Assembly (NCBI GenBank): GCA_963931925.1 | Contig: OZ007571.1 | Span: forward strand, 35,754,233 to 35,818,232 | Origin: Onchidella celtica | Lineage: Eukaryota; Mollusca; Gastropoda; Systellommatophora; Onchidiidae | Reading direction: 5' to 3' | DNA length: 64,000 nucleotides | Notes under the pieces: model-generated | The model's input: only the letters and a program-made list of their open reading frames with translations | Told to the model about the DNA's origin: nothing | Databases searched by the model: none | Made by a program: the position numbers and the translations under genes | In this document: positions 47,501-64,000 of the stretch, in pieces | Numbering within the stretch: position 1 is the first letter of the stretch | How the letters are laid out: each line of letters starts with the position of its first letter

Positions 47501-47566
47501 TGACAAATCCATGGGGGTTGATCCTTGATCTGCCATAGCAGATATTTTTTTGTCTGTATTTTCCAT
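19633..47566 (-). CDS. L3MBTL3: L3MBTL-type MBT-repeat chromatin reader, 23 coding exons, 1494 residues
   Basis: Coding exons in transcript order: 47566-47333, 45419-45236, 44815-43911, 41641-41423, 40759-40430, 39230-38972, 38536-38397, 35327-35165, 34362-34233, 33614-33490, 29285-29191, 28863-28751, 28394-28273, 27570-27476, 26877-26652, 26131-26046, 25564-25339, 24056-23954, 23614-23486, 23247-23080, 22022-21961, 20544-20306, 19764-19633. They sum to 4485 nt, phases agree throughout, and all junctions are GT/AG. The start ATG at 47566 is the first in frame in an exon that opens at 47581. Domains: Ser/Thr/Gln-rich 1-710, FCS finger 828-852, MBT repeats about 905-1217, C2HC fingers about 1228-1326, basic [12 protein letters not shown] 1424-1488. 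Known for the family: binds mono- and dimethyl-lysine and compacts or represses chromatin. The motif [18 protein letters not shown] near 743-760 resembles the N-terminus of vertebrate L3MBTL3. One invertebrate gene may represent the whole L3MBTL1/3/4 group. Confidence 0.93.
21113..21882. mobile_element. Possible diverged pogo/Tigger-like element
   Basis: Short terminal inverted repeat CAGTAGAG/CTCTACTG, with further loosely matching A/C-rich (AAACC) subterminal motifs inside each end. It lies in the intron between exons 20544 and 21961. The ORFs inside look like chance. Support is weak. Confidence 0.35.
22470..22937 (-). mobile_element. Full tRNA-derived SINE (family copy B) with 10-bp target duplication
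   Basis: On the minus strand the element starts with a tRNA-like head whose B box is GGGTTCTAAACCCGGG. The central body (GGATCGAGTACCTAGTCTTC) resembles conserved mollusc SINE domains as I remember them. The tail ends in AATAAAGACCTCAAAT. CAAATGTTCT flanks it on both sides (22460-22469 and 22938-22947). A segment of about 68 bp, including CCCAATAGGACCAGGGACTT, is repeated in tandem within 22723-22850. It lies in the intron between exons 22022 and 23080. Confidence 0.85.
23080..24056 (-). CDS. L3MBTL3: Two C2HC zinc fingers and basic linker
   Basis: Exon 24056-23954 plus the start of 23614-23486 give [20 protein letters not shown] then [11 protein letters not shown]. Exon 23247-23080 gives [20 protein letters not shown] then [11 protein letters not shown]. 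Both show the Cys-x4-Cys-His-Cys pattern of the C2HC fingers found after MBT repeats in L3MBTL and in MYT1-like proteins. The second exon ends in [10 protein letters not shown], an AT-hook-like basic run that may contact DNA or serve as a nuclear localisation signal (inference). Confidence 0.9.
24472..25261. mobile_element. Pogo/Tigger-like non-autonomous transposon, copy 1
   Basis: TA duplications at 24470-24471 and 25262-25263 enclose the ends CAGTAATCTCCGTCTAATAA and, on the other strand, CAGTAGTCTCCGTCTAAGAA. The motif GGTTCTTAGGCGGA and variants occur several times just inside both ends, a likely binding array for a CENP-B-like transposase. The 790-bp body has no transposase. It sits 77 bp from exon 25339-25564 in the same intron. 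Confidence 0.8.
25339..29285 (-). CDS. L3MBTL3: Three MBT repeats
   Basis: Seven exons encode three MBT repeats, each beginning with an arm such as [40 protein letters not shown] or [20 protein letters not shown]. Cores follow: [13 protein letters not shown] with [18 protein letters not shown] (repeat 1), [13 protein letters not shown] with [15 protein letters not shown] (repeat 2) and [13 protein letters not shown] with [17 protein letters not shown] (repeat 3). Repeat 2 keeps the Asp, Asn, Phe, Trp and Tyr of the methyl-lysine cage known in L3MBTL1, and repeat 3 has a similar set. Repeat 2 is therefore the likely reader. Exon borders fall at equivalent points in repeats 2 and 3 (both core exons are 226 nt), as expected from internal duplication. 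Confidence 0.92.
27966..27987. repeat. (AT)n microsatellite
   Basis: Uninterrupted AT dinucleotide run in the intron between exons 27570 and 28273. Confidence 0.9.
29728..33165 (+). mobile_element. Full-length RTE-clade non-LTR retrotransposon, copy 1
   Basis: The 13-bp target duplication ACTTTATGTTTAT at 29715-29727 and 33166-33178 fixes both ends. The element is about 3.4 kb: a short 5' leader, one long ORF with endonuclease and reverse transcriptase, and a very short 3' tail of GACAGGTGACAGGTGA repeats in place of poly-A, as is common in the RTE/BovB clade. It lies antisense in the L3MBTL intron between exons 29285 and 33490. Copy 2 lies 2.4 kb further on in the opposite direction. Confidence 0.92.
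29983..33126 (+). CDS. RTE endonuclease-reverse transcriptase (intact ORF)
   Basis: An open frame runs from 29914; the first ATG is at 29983, giving about 1047 residues. The AP-like endonuclease begins at [11 protein letters not shown] and includes [15 protein letters not shown] and DHILVTAKL. The reverse transcriptase contains [42 protein letters not shown] and the catalytic [10 protein letters not shown]. The C-terminal part has [14 protein letters not shown] and a basic KRKQGRPP segment. There is no RNase H. The enzyme nicks target DNA and primes reverse transcription from the nick. No stop or frameshift interrupts it, so the copy may still be active. Confidence 0.93.
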   Translation: MHSMCTALSESNGRPLEEFLAKNYNEMSHKRKESYSSVSSESPREGRDSKTTGEGESTTAEGTRDDNTGVSDGECKKQRCRYSYSKKRKSKSVINIGTWNVRTMKQMGKLTLLLEELKELSMNITGLSEVRWDKQGLFRTEDHTIVYSGNKRGMNGVAIILDRRLRDNISSHDAISDRIVTVKLDTQPVPLNIIQVYAPTSASTEEEIELFYNDLQSVTDKIPSREICIIMGDFNAKVGEGEDLECGIGPYGLGERNDRGDMLASFCHANEMSITNTLFKHPMRRRYTWINPGGNLRNQIDYILIDKNWKTTVLNSKTRPGADCDTDHILVTAKLRLKAYRKSKPKPTTRFDTDKLKDPEISNAFHIETENRFSALLKEWSAEERHPDTLWKDMKRIWSETAESKLGKRTRKTPKPYISEEVIELAKRKSKARKLSKQDEYHALKKEIQTKIRRDKNAWLERECANITECNTQRKSKEMFEQIRKVKKRDFQPQNLSLNNKEGTTLTNTKDVLSRWHEYGKMLFADNIRPDPRDLQQPDSQQIDKEPEPLLEEVQAAIKQIKNGKSPGLDNIPGELLKHTSESGIKALHQMICKIWQTNEWPTEWKLQEFVMLYKSGNVKDCGNYRTIALISHTSKILLIIILNRMKSKVEEELSECQAGYRTNRGTADMLFILQIMIEQIRSNGNEAFITFIDYSKAFDSVRHHHLFDIMIKMGFPKHLVTLIAALYHEQKATIRWNNENCPYFNIEKGVRQGCILSPHLFNIYTEQIMRNADIEDMGIKIGGRNITNLRYADDTALMSDNITSMKRVLHRVDEAGKTAGLHLNAKKTKVMHTGTGHHEHQEILVNKTALEKVTDFKYLGSHKSQDGSCSKDIKTRIGMAKHKMVQLNNIWKDRGTPTDLKVNILKCLIWPVLLYGCEAWTLKKADITRLEAAEMWLYRRLLRISWTERRTDTSILEQLGTTRRITPEINKRRLAYIGHAARNKSTALMISTLQGKTETKRKQGRPPITYHDNIKKVSQLEISELTRKAKDRIGWRRFCRDIHCSS
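33490..35327 (-). CDS. L3MBTL3: Acidic segment, FCS zinc finger and basic segment exons
   Basis: Three exons. 35327-35165 encodes [15 protein letters not shown] and an acidic tail. 34362-34233 encodes an FCS-type zinc finger, [12 protein letters not shown] then [10 protein letters not shown], with ligands likely the two Cys of CVYC plus C848 and C852. 33614-33490 is strongly basic and Met-rich ([20 protein letters not shown]). FCS fingers in Polycomb-group and MBT proteins bind RNA or nucleic acid without sequence specificity. The block is bracketed by the two inverted RTE insertions. Its three exons total 418 nt, so skipping them together would shift the frame. Confidence 0.88.
35405..35576. 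repeat. Target site duplication of RTE copy 2, 3'-side copy (172 bp)
   Basis: It runs from GATTTTGATTTC to CATTATGGTGT and is repeated without any difference I could find at 38089-38260. Up to six bases at the 35405 edge may be shared with the element (microhomology), so the true length is 166-172 bp. Confidence 0.92.
35577..38088 (-). mobile_element. 5'-truncated RTE retrotransposon, copy 2, with 172-bp target duplication
   Basis: It is nearly identical to about 30644-33160 of copy 1 but inverted. It starts inside the endonuclease coding region and ends in the same GACAGGTGACAGGTGA tail. The junction at 38083-38094 shares a few bases (AAAATC on the minus strand) with the copy 1 sequence, typical of microhomology at truncated 5' ends. 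The insertion lies in gene-sense orientation in the L3MBTL intron between exons 35327 and 38397. Confidence 0.92.
35611..38064 (-). CDS. RTE copy 2 ORF: partial endonuclease plus complete reverse transcriptase
   Basis: The frame has 817 codons from the ATG of MGDFNAKVG to the stop. It lacks the first part of the endonuclease, including GTWNVRT, and so should not be able to nick DNA. The reverse transcriptase region is intact, with [10 protein letters not shown] and [10 protein letters not shown]. Compared with copy 1 I count five amino-acid differences (His/Gln, Ala/Thr, Glu/Lys, Asp/Asn, Thr/Ile). There are no stops or frameshifts. Confidence 0.9.
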   Translation of the reverse strand: MGDFNAKVGEGEDLECGIGPYGLGERNDRGDMLASFCHANEMSITNTLFKHPMRRRYTWINPGGNLRNQIDYILIDKNWKTTVLNSKTRPGADCDTDHILVTAKLRLKAYRKSKPKPTTRFDTDKLKDPEISNAFHIETENRFSALLKEWSAEERQPDTLWKDMKRIWSETAESKLGKRTRKTPKPYISEEVIELAKRKSKARKLSKQDEYHALKKEIQTKIRRDKNAWLERECANITECNTQRKSKEMFEQIRKVKKRDFQPQNLSLNNKEGTTLTNTKDVLSRWHEYGKMLFADNIRPDPRDLQQPDSQQIDKEPEPLLEEVQAAIKQIKNGKSPGLDNIPGELLKHTSESGIKALHQMICKIWQTNEWPTEWKLQEFVMLYKSGNVKDCGNYRTITLISHTSKILLIIILNRMKSKVEEELSECQAGYRTNRGTADMLFILQIMIEQIRSNGNEAFITFIDYSKAFDSVRHHHLFDIMIKMGFPKHLVTLIAALYHEQKATIRWNNENCPYFNIKKGVRQGCILSPHLFNIYTEQIMRNADIEDMGIKIGGRNITNLRYADDTALMSDNITSMKRVLHRVDEAGKTAGLHLNAKKTKVMHTGTGHHEHQEILVNKTALEKVTDFKYLGSHKSQDGSCSKDIKTRIGMAKHKMVQLNNIWKDRGTPTDLKVNILKCLIWPVLLYGCEAWTLKKADITRLEAAEMWLYRRLLRISWTERRTNTSILEQLGTTRRITPEINKRRLAYIGHAARNKSTALMISILQGKTETKRKQGRPPITYHDNIKKVSQLEISELTRKAKDRIGWRRFCRDIHCSS
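38089..38260. repeat. Target site duplication of RTE copy 2, 5'-side copy (172 bp)
   Basis: Identical to 35405-35576. On the minus strand it contains AAAATG followed by GTAAGT, a donor-like site now present twice in the intron. Neither host exon overlaps it. Confidence 0.92.
38397..47566 (-). CDS. L3MBTL3: N-terminal low-complexity exons of the L3MBTL-type protein
   Basis: Seven exons encode residues 1-757. Residues 1-710 are rich in Ser, Thr, Val, Gln and Pro with no fold I recognise, and vertebrate L3MBTL3 lacks most of this length. The largest exon (44815-43911, 905 nt) has many Q-V-L/Q-P stretches. Two DLSVP motifs occur: PMDLSVP at residues 18-24 and ASDLSVP at 637-643. The first fits the PxDLS docking motif for the corepressor CtBP. 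The last exon of the group (38536-38397) carries [15 protein letters not shown], which joins across an intron to [11 protein letters not shown]. That match fixes the weak donor at 38396 (GTTCAT). Confidence 0.85.
38915..38947. repeat. Poly-G tract beside an exon donor
   Basis: 33 bases of G interrupted by one A. On the transcribed strand this is a poly-C run ending 24 nt downstream of the donor of exon 39230-38972 (GTCTGT, a weak donor). Confidence 0.9.
39231..40011. other. Intron part without assigned content
   Basis: An AT-rich stretch with a G-rich run at about 39920-39935. AGGACATT (about 39303) and AATGTCCT (about 39748) could be the ends of an unknown element, but eight bases are too few to claim. 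Confidence 0.4.
40012..40337 (+). mobile_element. SINE (family copy C), 5'-shortened
   Basis: It contains a B box (GGGTTCGAACCCCC) preceded by CTCTCATGCC as in copy B, then AAGCACCTAGTCTTCTCAGA and a tail AACTCCTAAAATAAATACC. It is clearly diverged from copies A and B. The near-duplicate flanks AACAGAAGAGACTC (39998-40011) and AACAGATGAGACTC (40338-40351) suggest a 14-bp target duplication with one mismatch. It lies in the intron between exons 39230 and 40430, next to a poly-G run at about 39920-39935. Confidence 0.75.
42070..42800. mobile_element. Pogo/Tigger-like non-autonomous transposon, copy 2
   Basis: Same family as 24472-25261: ends CAATAGTCTCCGCCTAAGAA and, on the other strand, CAGTAGTCTCCATCTAAGAA, with repeated GGTTCTTAGGCGGA motifs inside. 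The interior matches copy 1 over most of its length, with substitutions and deletions. TA is kept only on the right (42801-42802). It lies in the intron between exons 41641 and 43911; the rest of that intron shows nothing clear. Confidence 0.78.
46669..47242. mobile_element. Possible decayed piggyBac-like element
   Basis: The left flank TTAA (46665-46668) is followed by CTCACTTGAGAC; the right end GTCCCAAGTGAG is followed by TGAA (47243-47246), one change from TTAA. The 12-bp inverted ends differ at one base. No transposase ORF is seen. It lies in the L3MBTL intron 45420-47332. Confidence 0.5.
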
Positions 47567-49310
47567 TTCTTCATGGATGCACTGAAAGTGAGTTCTAGAT
47601 TCAAAGAAACAGCAATGCCAAACTTCAAAGCCACAAATTTTACTGCTATTCATTTACAAAGTAAGACAATATCTTTGATACTATAGTACATTGAAAAGAT
47701 TCAGGTGGAACTTAAGTCAAATTTTTTTTTTTTAAATTGTTCTAAAAAGTCAACAAATAATTATGTGTCATGAGTGATCTTAGGTCTCACCAACAACAAA
47801 ATATTAGAGGCAAAAGGCATATTACCGATAACATACTGCAACCACCCAACTTGAGAAAATCAAGAAAAAATGATGACTGGGACAAAAATCTATCATTCTG
47901 TTTATTTAGGAAATGATGGCAGACATAACTATCTAATTAAGTGGTAAAACTCAAAAATTAAAAAATTTGAACCCCAACCAACATTTTGTTTGATTTTCTC
48001 AACCTGGTGGCTGCGAAATTTGACAGATTCTGTACCGTCAACTCATAAATGATGTGTATGCCAGTAGTTTCACTATAAAAATATAAATTAATGTCGAATA
48101 AAGAGGGTTGCCAGGGTAAGGGTTCTTCAGAATTTAGTATTTCTTTTGTGGCTTTATTTTTGGGTTTTGTGTGTTTTTTTTTCTAATTTAAAAACTACTA
48201 CAACATGGATAACTTTTTGGGGCTGAATTTTCATTATTCCAGATCTCTGTATGTCCTGACTTCCTAAAAGCACAACATGAATGCTTGAACTGGGAATGGT
48301 CATGGTAAATCATAAACTTAAACAACATTTATTCCTAGGAGCTGCATCTTCATTTCTCTCTATTCAGCCATCAAGTATTAAAACAAGGCTGCATCACAAC
48401 AACCCCTGCGTAAAAACAAAAATAAAAACAAAAACTGAATGGGAGAGGGAGAGGGGCTGATCATGACATTTATTTGAAGACCCGGGTTCAATGTTTTCAG
48501 CCAAAAATGAGAGCAGGCAATAAAGAAAACATTATTTTTTCTTCCCGTCCTTAAATTTACATGTATTTAAAAGTATCGGGTTACTTGAGAGTGGTTCTCT
48601 TTTTTGACAAGACCCTGAATTTTCAAGGCTGGTACATGTGTTGACATAAATTGGTCATTCTGTGTATGTCATTTTTATTCCTGGAAAACGCCAGGTCTAG
48701 TGTGTCTAGTTTGTACCTTACAGCATTTCACATTGTGGCATTCTTGTTTTTTTTTAATGCAAATGAAGAAGTTTGGATTTGCACTGTTCGTGACTGAAAA
48801 CGTTTTTGAATCAGTTGCAGTGAGGAAAATTACCAAATTTAAATCATGGCATAAAGATAGCGAGATTTATGTACGCGGTTTGTTGGCGAGAACGGCCTCG
48901 TTTTCAGATCTGCGACACCTAAACACAACTTCGCGACACGACTGAAGTTCAAGTATGAAATTAATCACCGAATGAAAAAAAAAAAAACCCTACATTGAAA
49001 TAAGTATTCTGGGTACTGTTGTACAATATTCCGAATGCACAAGAAGTAATATGCACCATGCACTTAAATTGAAATTCCACGCATCTTCAGCTCCGGTTAG
49101 GTTTTGATAACGCGTAGGACGAGAAAAAAGGGGGAAAAATAACCACTTCCCTTTCGGTATGCGCAATTTTTCCATTTCAAGCAAATTTCTGACATCCAAG
49201 ACAGCATTTGGCTTTCAGAAAGTGGAAAACAATAGATATTCAATCACATAACAACTGTTTCGCACAACATAAAACGTTTCTTCGCGAAATAAAATAATAA
49301 TTTGTCTTAC

Positions 49311-49400
49311 CAGATGCAGTCCCCGAAAGAGGGCAAAGAAAACTCTTCAAGACAGCTTAACGAGGGAGGTAAATTAAACAGCAAAAACCTTATTCGCTCT
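49311..49400 (-). other. Probable 5'UTR exon of the L3MBTL-type gene
   Basis: On the minus strand the sequence CATCTG followed by GTAAGACAAAT gives a strong donor with exon border at 49311. The next acceptor in line is the one opening the first coding exon at 47581. The 5' limit is a guess. The 1.7-kb intron between shows no element with clear ends. Confidence 0.45.
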
Positions 49401-49589
49401 TCCTCCAATTAAAGTGACGGTTTAACTTGTTTGTCTTTTATATCTTTTTTAATTTCTAATTTCTTTAATTTGAACTAAAGTAATTAAAATGTTACAAAAT
49501 AGCAAACATGCCTGAAAATTTAAGGTTTTGTTCTTTCCACAGAGGGCTAATGTTAATAATGACGTCATCTATGTTGTTGTTTATGTTTT

Positions 49590-49600
<11 letters not shown>
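49401..49600. promoter_or_regulatory. Divergent promoter region of the L3MBTL and PCMTD genes with CRE palindrome
   Basis: The predicted first exons of the two genes lie on either side, pointing away from each other. TGACGTCA, a perfect CRE/ATF site, is at 49560-49567. There is no clear TATA box. The roughly 200-bp spacing is typical of bidirectional housekeeping promoters. Start sites are inferred from exon positions only. Confidence 0.5.
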
Positions 49601-61304
<11,704 letters not shown>

Positions 61305-61821
61305 ACATACCTTTGAGCAATTGGTGCACTAGCTGGAAATTTGTGATAGTGGATATCCCAGTCTATCTCAGCCTGTTGGCTGTGCTTATGTGATCTGTCT
61401 TATATCCAGCTACAAACTCATAATGTATTTGATCATGACATGAGTGTCTAGGGGCACTTTGTGACTGGCAAATTATATATGAAGACACTTGTTTTTCATT
61501 ACCGAGTGACCTGCCTTATATTTCTGATTATGACTATGAGGACTGTCCTGAAAATTACTTTTTTTGGTGTCCATCTGTTCCTTAAATTTGAGCATTGGAT
61601 TTTCTTTCTGAAATTTCAAGGATAAAAATGTATAATATAACAAGGCAGGAAATCTGTGCGGCTTGCTTTTGAAAATGTTCAACATTGACATAGACGGACA
61701 ATATTGTGACTTTAATCCCAAATACGATGAACTAAGACAACATTGAACACTGATGGACCAGCTACGGTGCACTCATCTGTCCGACCAGGATCCAGTTTTG
61801 TATGTGTCTTGTACGGTGAGA

Positions 61822-61827
61822 AATAAA
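61822..61827 (+). terminator. Candidate polyadenylation signal of the PCMTD gene
   Basis: AATAAA, 518 bases after the stop codon. Further AATAAA hexamers downstream (for instance near 63398) allow a longer 3'UTR. Confidence 0.5.
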
Positions 61828-64000
61828 TGGACTATACCTCTAAATATATTGGTGTCAATTGATTTGATGATAACTTTTCTTTATGTTTAAAGTCTTTTTG
61901 TCTGGCTGCAGTCTAAAAGGAGGGGGAAGGGTGTGTGTGTATGTGTGTGTGCAGGTCCAACTTTTCAACAGCTTATTATTTTATTGTGACTTAATCATGA
62001 CTGAAGCAGTTTTCATAAAAGCACAAGGGGCACCAGAAATATATTATGCAGAGAAGTAAACTATACACTAATTGCATTTTGTAGCTTGTCAGAGCCCGGA
62101 TTGGCTGATGAGAAAGTTGGCCTGTCAGTGGTTCTGGAAGCTAGCTGGAGACAATGTAACAAATCCATTTGACCATTAAAGAAGACAGTTCAGAATAGAA
62201 TTACATGTGCAGTGACACAGAAGAGCTGTTTGTTTTAAGTTTGGTAGTGAAAATCTGCCTTGGCCAGTAACAAAAATGGAAGTTTCTTTGTCCTGATGAT
62301 CCTAGCAAATTGAAAAGATAGTGTCCAATTAAAGGCTGAGGTCTCCAGTGAAATAAATTGTTTATTTTATACCATAACAAAAATATCGTGAATGAAAGCT
62401 GCAGAAAAGATGCTTTCCCAGGCATAAATTGGTAGGTTATTGATATTTTTTTTTTTTTTAGCAACTTTTTAAAACTAGCTAAAGCTATTACAACTCCTTT
62501 GTTCATATTCATGGCTGACATTTTGTCAGTATTAGCAGAGTGCAAGATTAATTCATGTGTAGTATCGGGGAATAAAGTATGGAGCATATTTTGCAGGTTT
62601 TGATTATCAGCACCAAATGTAGCCAATGGGTACTGTTGCACTTTACTAAACATGAAAATCCCAGATATTTTCCCCTGAAATTCATAAATTGCAAAATATA
62701 TCCCAAAACCTCCAGTCACATTATTCCCCTTTTGAATTGATAATTACAGAATCTTCACAGTAATAAAATTTACAAAATGCTTCATTCACAGTCATCAAGA
62801 ACAGTGTTTTAGTATTTTTACGCTCTTGTCACTTTCCCTGGATCCAATTTTTTTGCAGTTTCTGGTATGGAGATAAAGATAGAGGATGCAGTCAGAAGCA
62901 GTATGTCTTGTTTGACCTTAACTATGACTATGAGACAGAGAGCCATGGTCTCAAATGTGATTTTGGACGAGGTGTTTCCCCACTCTAACTTGTGAAATAA
63001 CACAGAAAATCAGTGGCTCAAAGTAGGTTTAGAAATTATGATGTAAAGATATCTTGGTGACATTATCTTTGAAAAATGTTCATTTTGAACCATACCCTAA
63101 TGAATGTGCAGTGGACAAAATTTATTAGCAATGACCTTCTGTCATAGTCTCTTATATTGAATATCTGACTTGAAAGAAAGCTTTGATGTCACTTTTTGCA
63201 AATCATTGCTGGTGGTGAATGTGCACAGCAAGTTCATTAGCCATTAAGTGGCTTGCAAGCTTTGCAGCATCATACTGACTTAATCATTTTGTTGTACAGT
63301 TACACATGGTTGCTACCATGATTGAGTCTTTCAAACCAGCATCAAGGAGTGTGACTGGTTGCATTGTTTGATGGTGTGAAAATTTTCCTTTTGAGAATAA
63401 ATTGGATATTTTCAGCAGCTATGAAATGTATATTTTGTATTGCATCATTTGTTTTATTTTTTTTGCTTACGATTTTAATGTACATTAGCATATATATATA
63501 TGCATTGCTCTGTACTTTTGACTCATGATGAGCACTGAAATGTTTCTGCCAAAGATTTTTTCAGTGTTTCTTTTCATGGTAATACTTGGAATCTCTCAAA
63601 TGAAAATTACTGTTTTATGAAGCTCCTGGAGTTACCTGATGAATTTCACACATGATTCTATTGGCCAGCATATTTCCATAATTGTGCACAAGCCAAAATT
63701 GTTCATGTATGTTTGTCCCAGTGATAGATGTTTGCCTGGACCATCCAAAATTGTTGCAATGTATACACTTTAAGGTCTGGCCCACCCTATGAGCCCCCTC
63801 AGAACTGGAACCTCCCTCCCAATCTTCTCATACTTTAACTAAGAAGATTTTATATACATGTGAAAACGAGTTCTCTATGAGAGAGATTGACAAAATGAAT
63901 TGCTGTGTCTCGGCACAAAGGTTTCCTGTGTTACGCCTTCTAGTTTTTAGAGTTTCCACATGGTGATTGAATCTTTATTCTTATGCATCGAGACTTTTCG
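61828..64000. other. Downstream sequence without recognised genes
   Basis: Possible extended PCMTD 3'UTR and intergenic DNA. There is a GT-rich microsatellite near 61931-61953 and a short AT run near 63490. The frame 62201-62719 on the minus strand has no domain and crosses a poly-A/T run. Confidence 0.6.

Noticed and set aside
62201-62719. 172-codon minus-strand ORF downstream of PCMTD
   Set aside because: Crosses a homopolymer run giving a KKLLKKKK stretch; no domain recognised.

Overview
The window is animal nuclear DNA with spliced genes, long AT-rich introns, GT/AG exon borders and many transposable elements. Protein similarity places it in an invertebrate. The tRNA-derived SINEs, the RTE-clade retrotransposons and recurrent TCTAGA simple repeats fit a mollusc, probably a gastropod, but the species is an inference. 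There is no bacterial, viral or CRISPR content.

Three conserved genes were rebuilt exon by exon, and every exon junction keeps the reading frame. (1) Positions 1-10366, plus strand: a MAK/CILK1-type ciliary kinase whose 5' end lies before the window (12 exons, 591 residues visible). (2) About 49400 down to 19633, minus strand: an L3MBTL-type chromatin reader with 23 coding exons and 1494 residues. From the N-terminus it has a long Ser/Thr/Gln-rich region, an FCS zinc finger, three MBT repeats, two C2HC zinc fingers and a SAM domain. (3) About 49590-61304, plus strand: a PCMTD1/2-type protein (740 residues) with a PIMT-like methyltransferase fold and a SOCS box split by a very long acidic insert. 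Genes 1 and 2 converge. Genes 2 and 3 diverge from a shared promoter region near 49.4-49.6 kb that carries a perfect CRE palindrome.

The rest is largely mobile DNA. The L3MBTL introns hold two nearly identical RTE retrotransposons in opposite orientation. One (29728-33165) is full length with a 13-bp target duplication. The other (35577-38088) is 5'-truncated and flanked by an exceptionally long, perfect 172-bp target duplication. They bracket three small exons, including the FCS finger exon. Other elements are pogo/Tigger-like non-autonomous transposons (6744-8768, 24472-25261, 42070-42800), piggyBac-like TTAA elements (46669-47242, 51895-52103, 53726-54487), three copies of one SINE family, an hAT-like element, and three inverted-repeat elements that I could not assign to a family.

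I see no new multi-gene system. The observations most worth following are the inverted RTE pair around host exons, the 172-bp target duplication, the expanded split SOCS box in PCMTD, and the repeated 3' end of the kinase gene.
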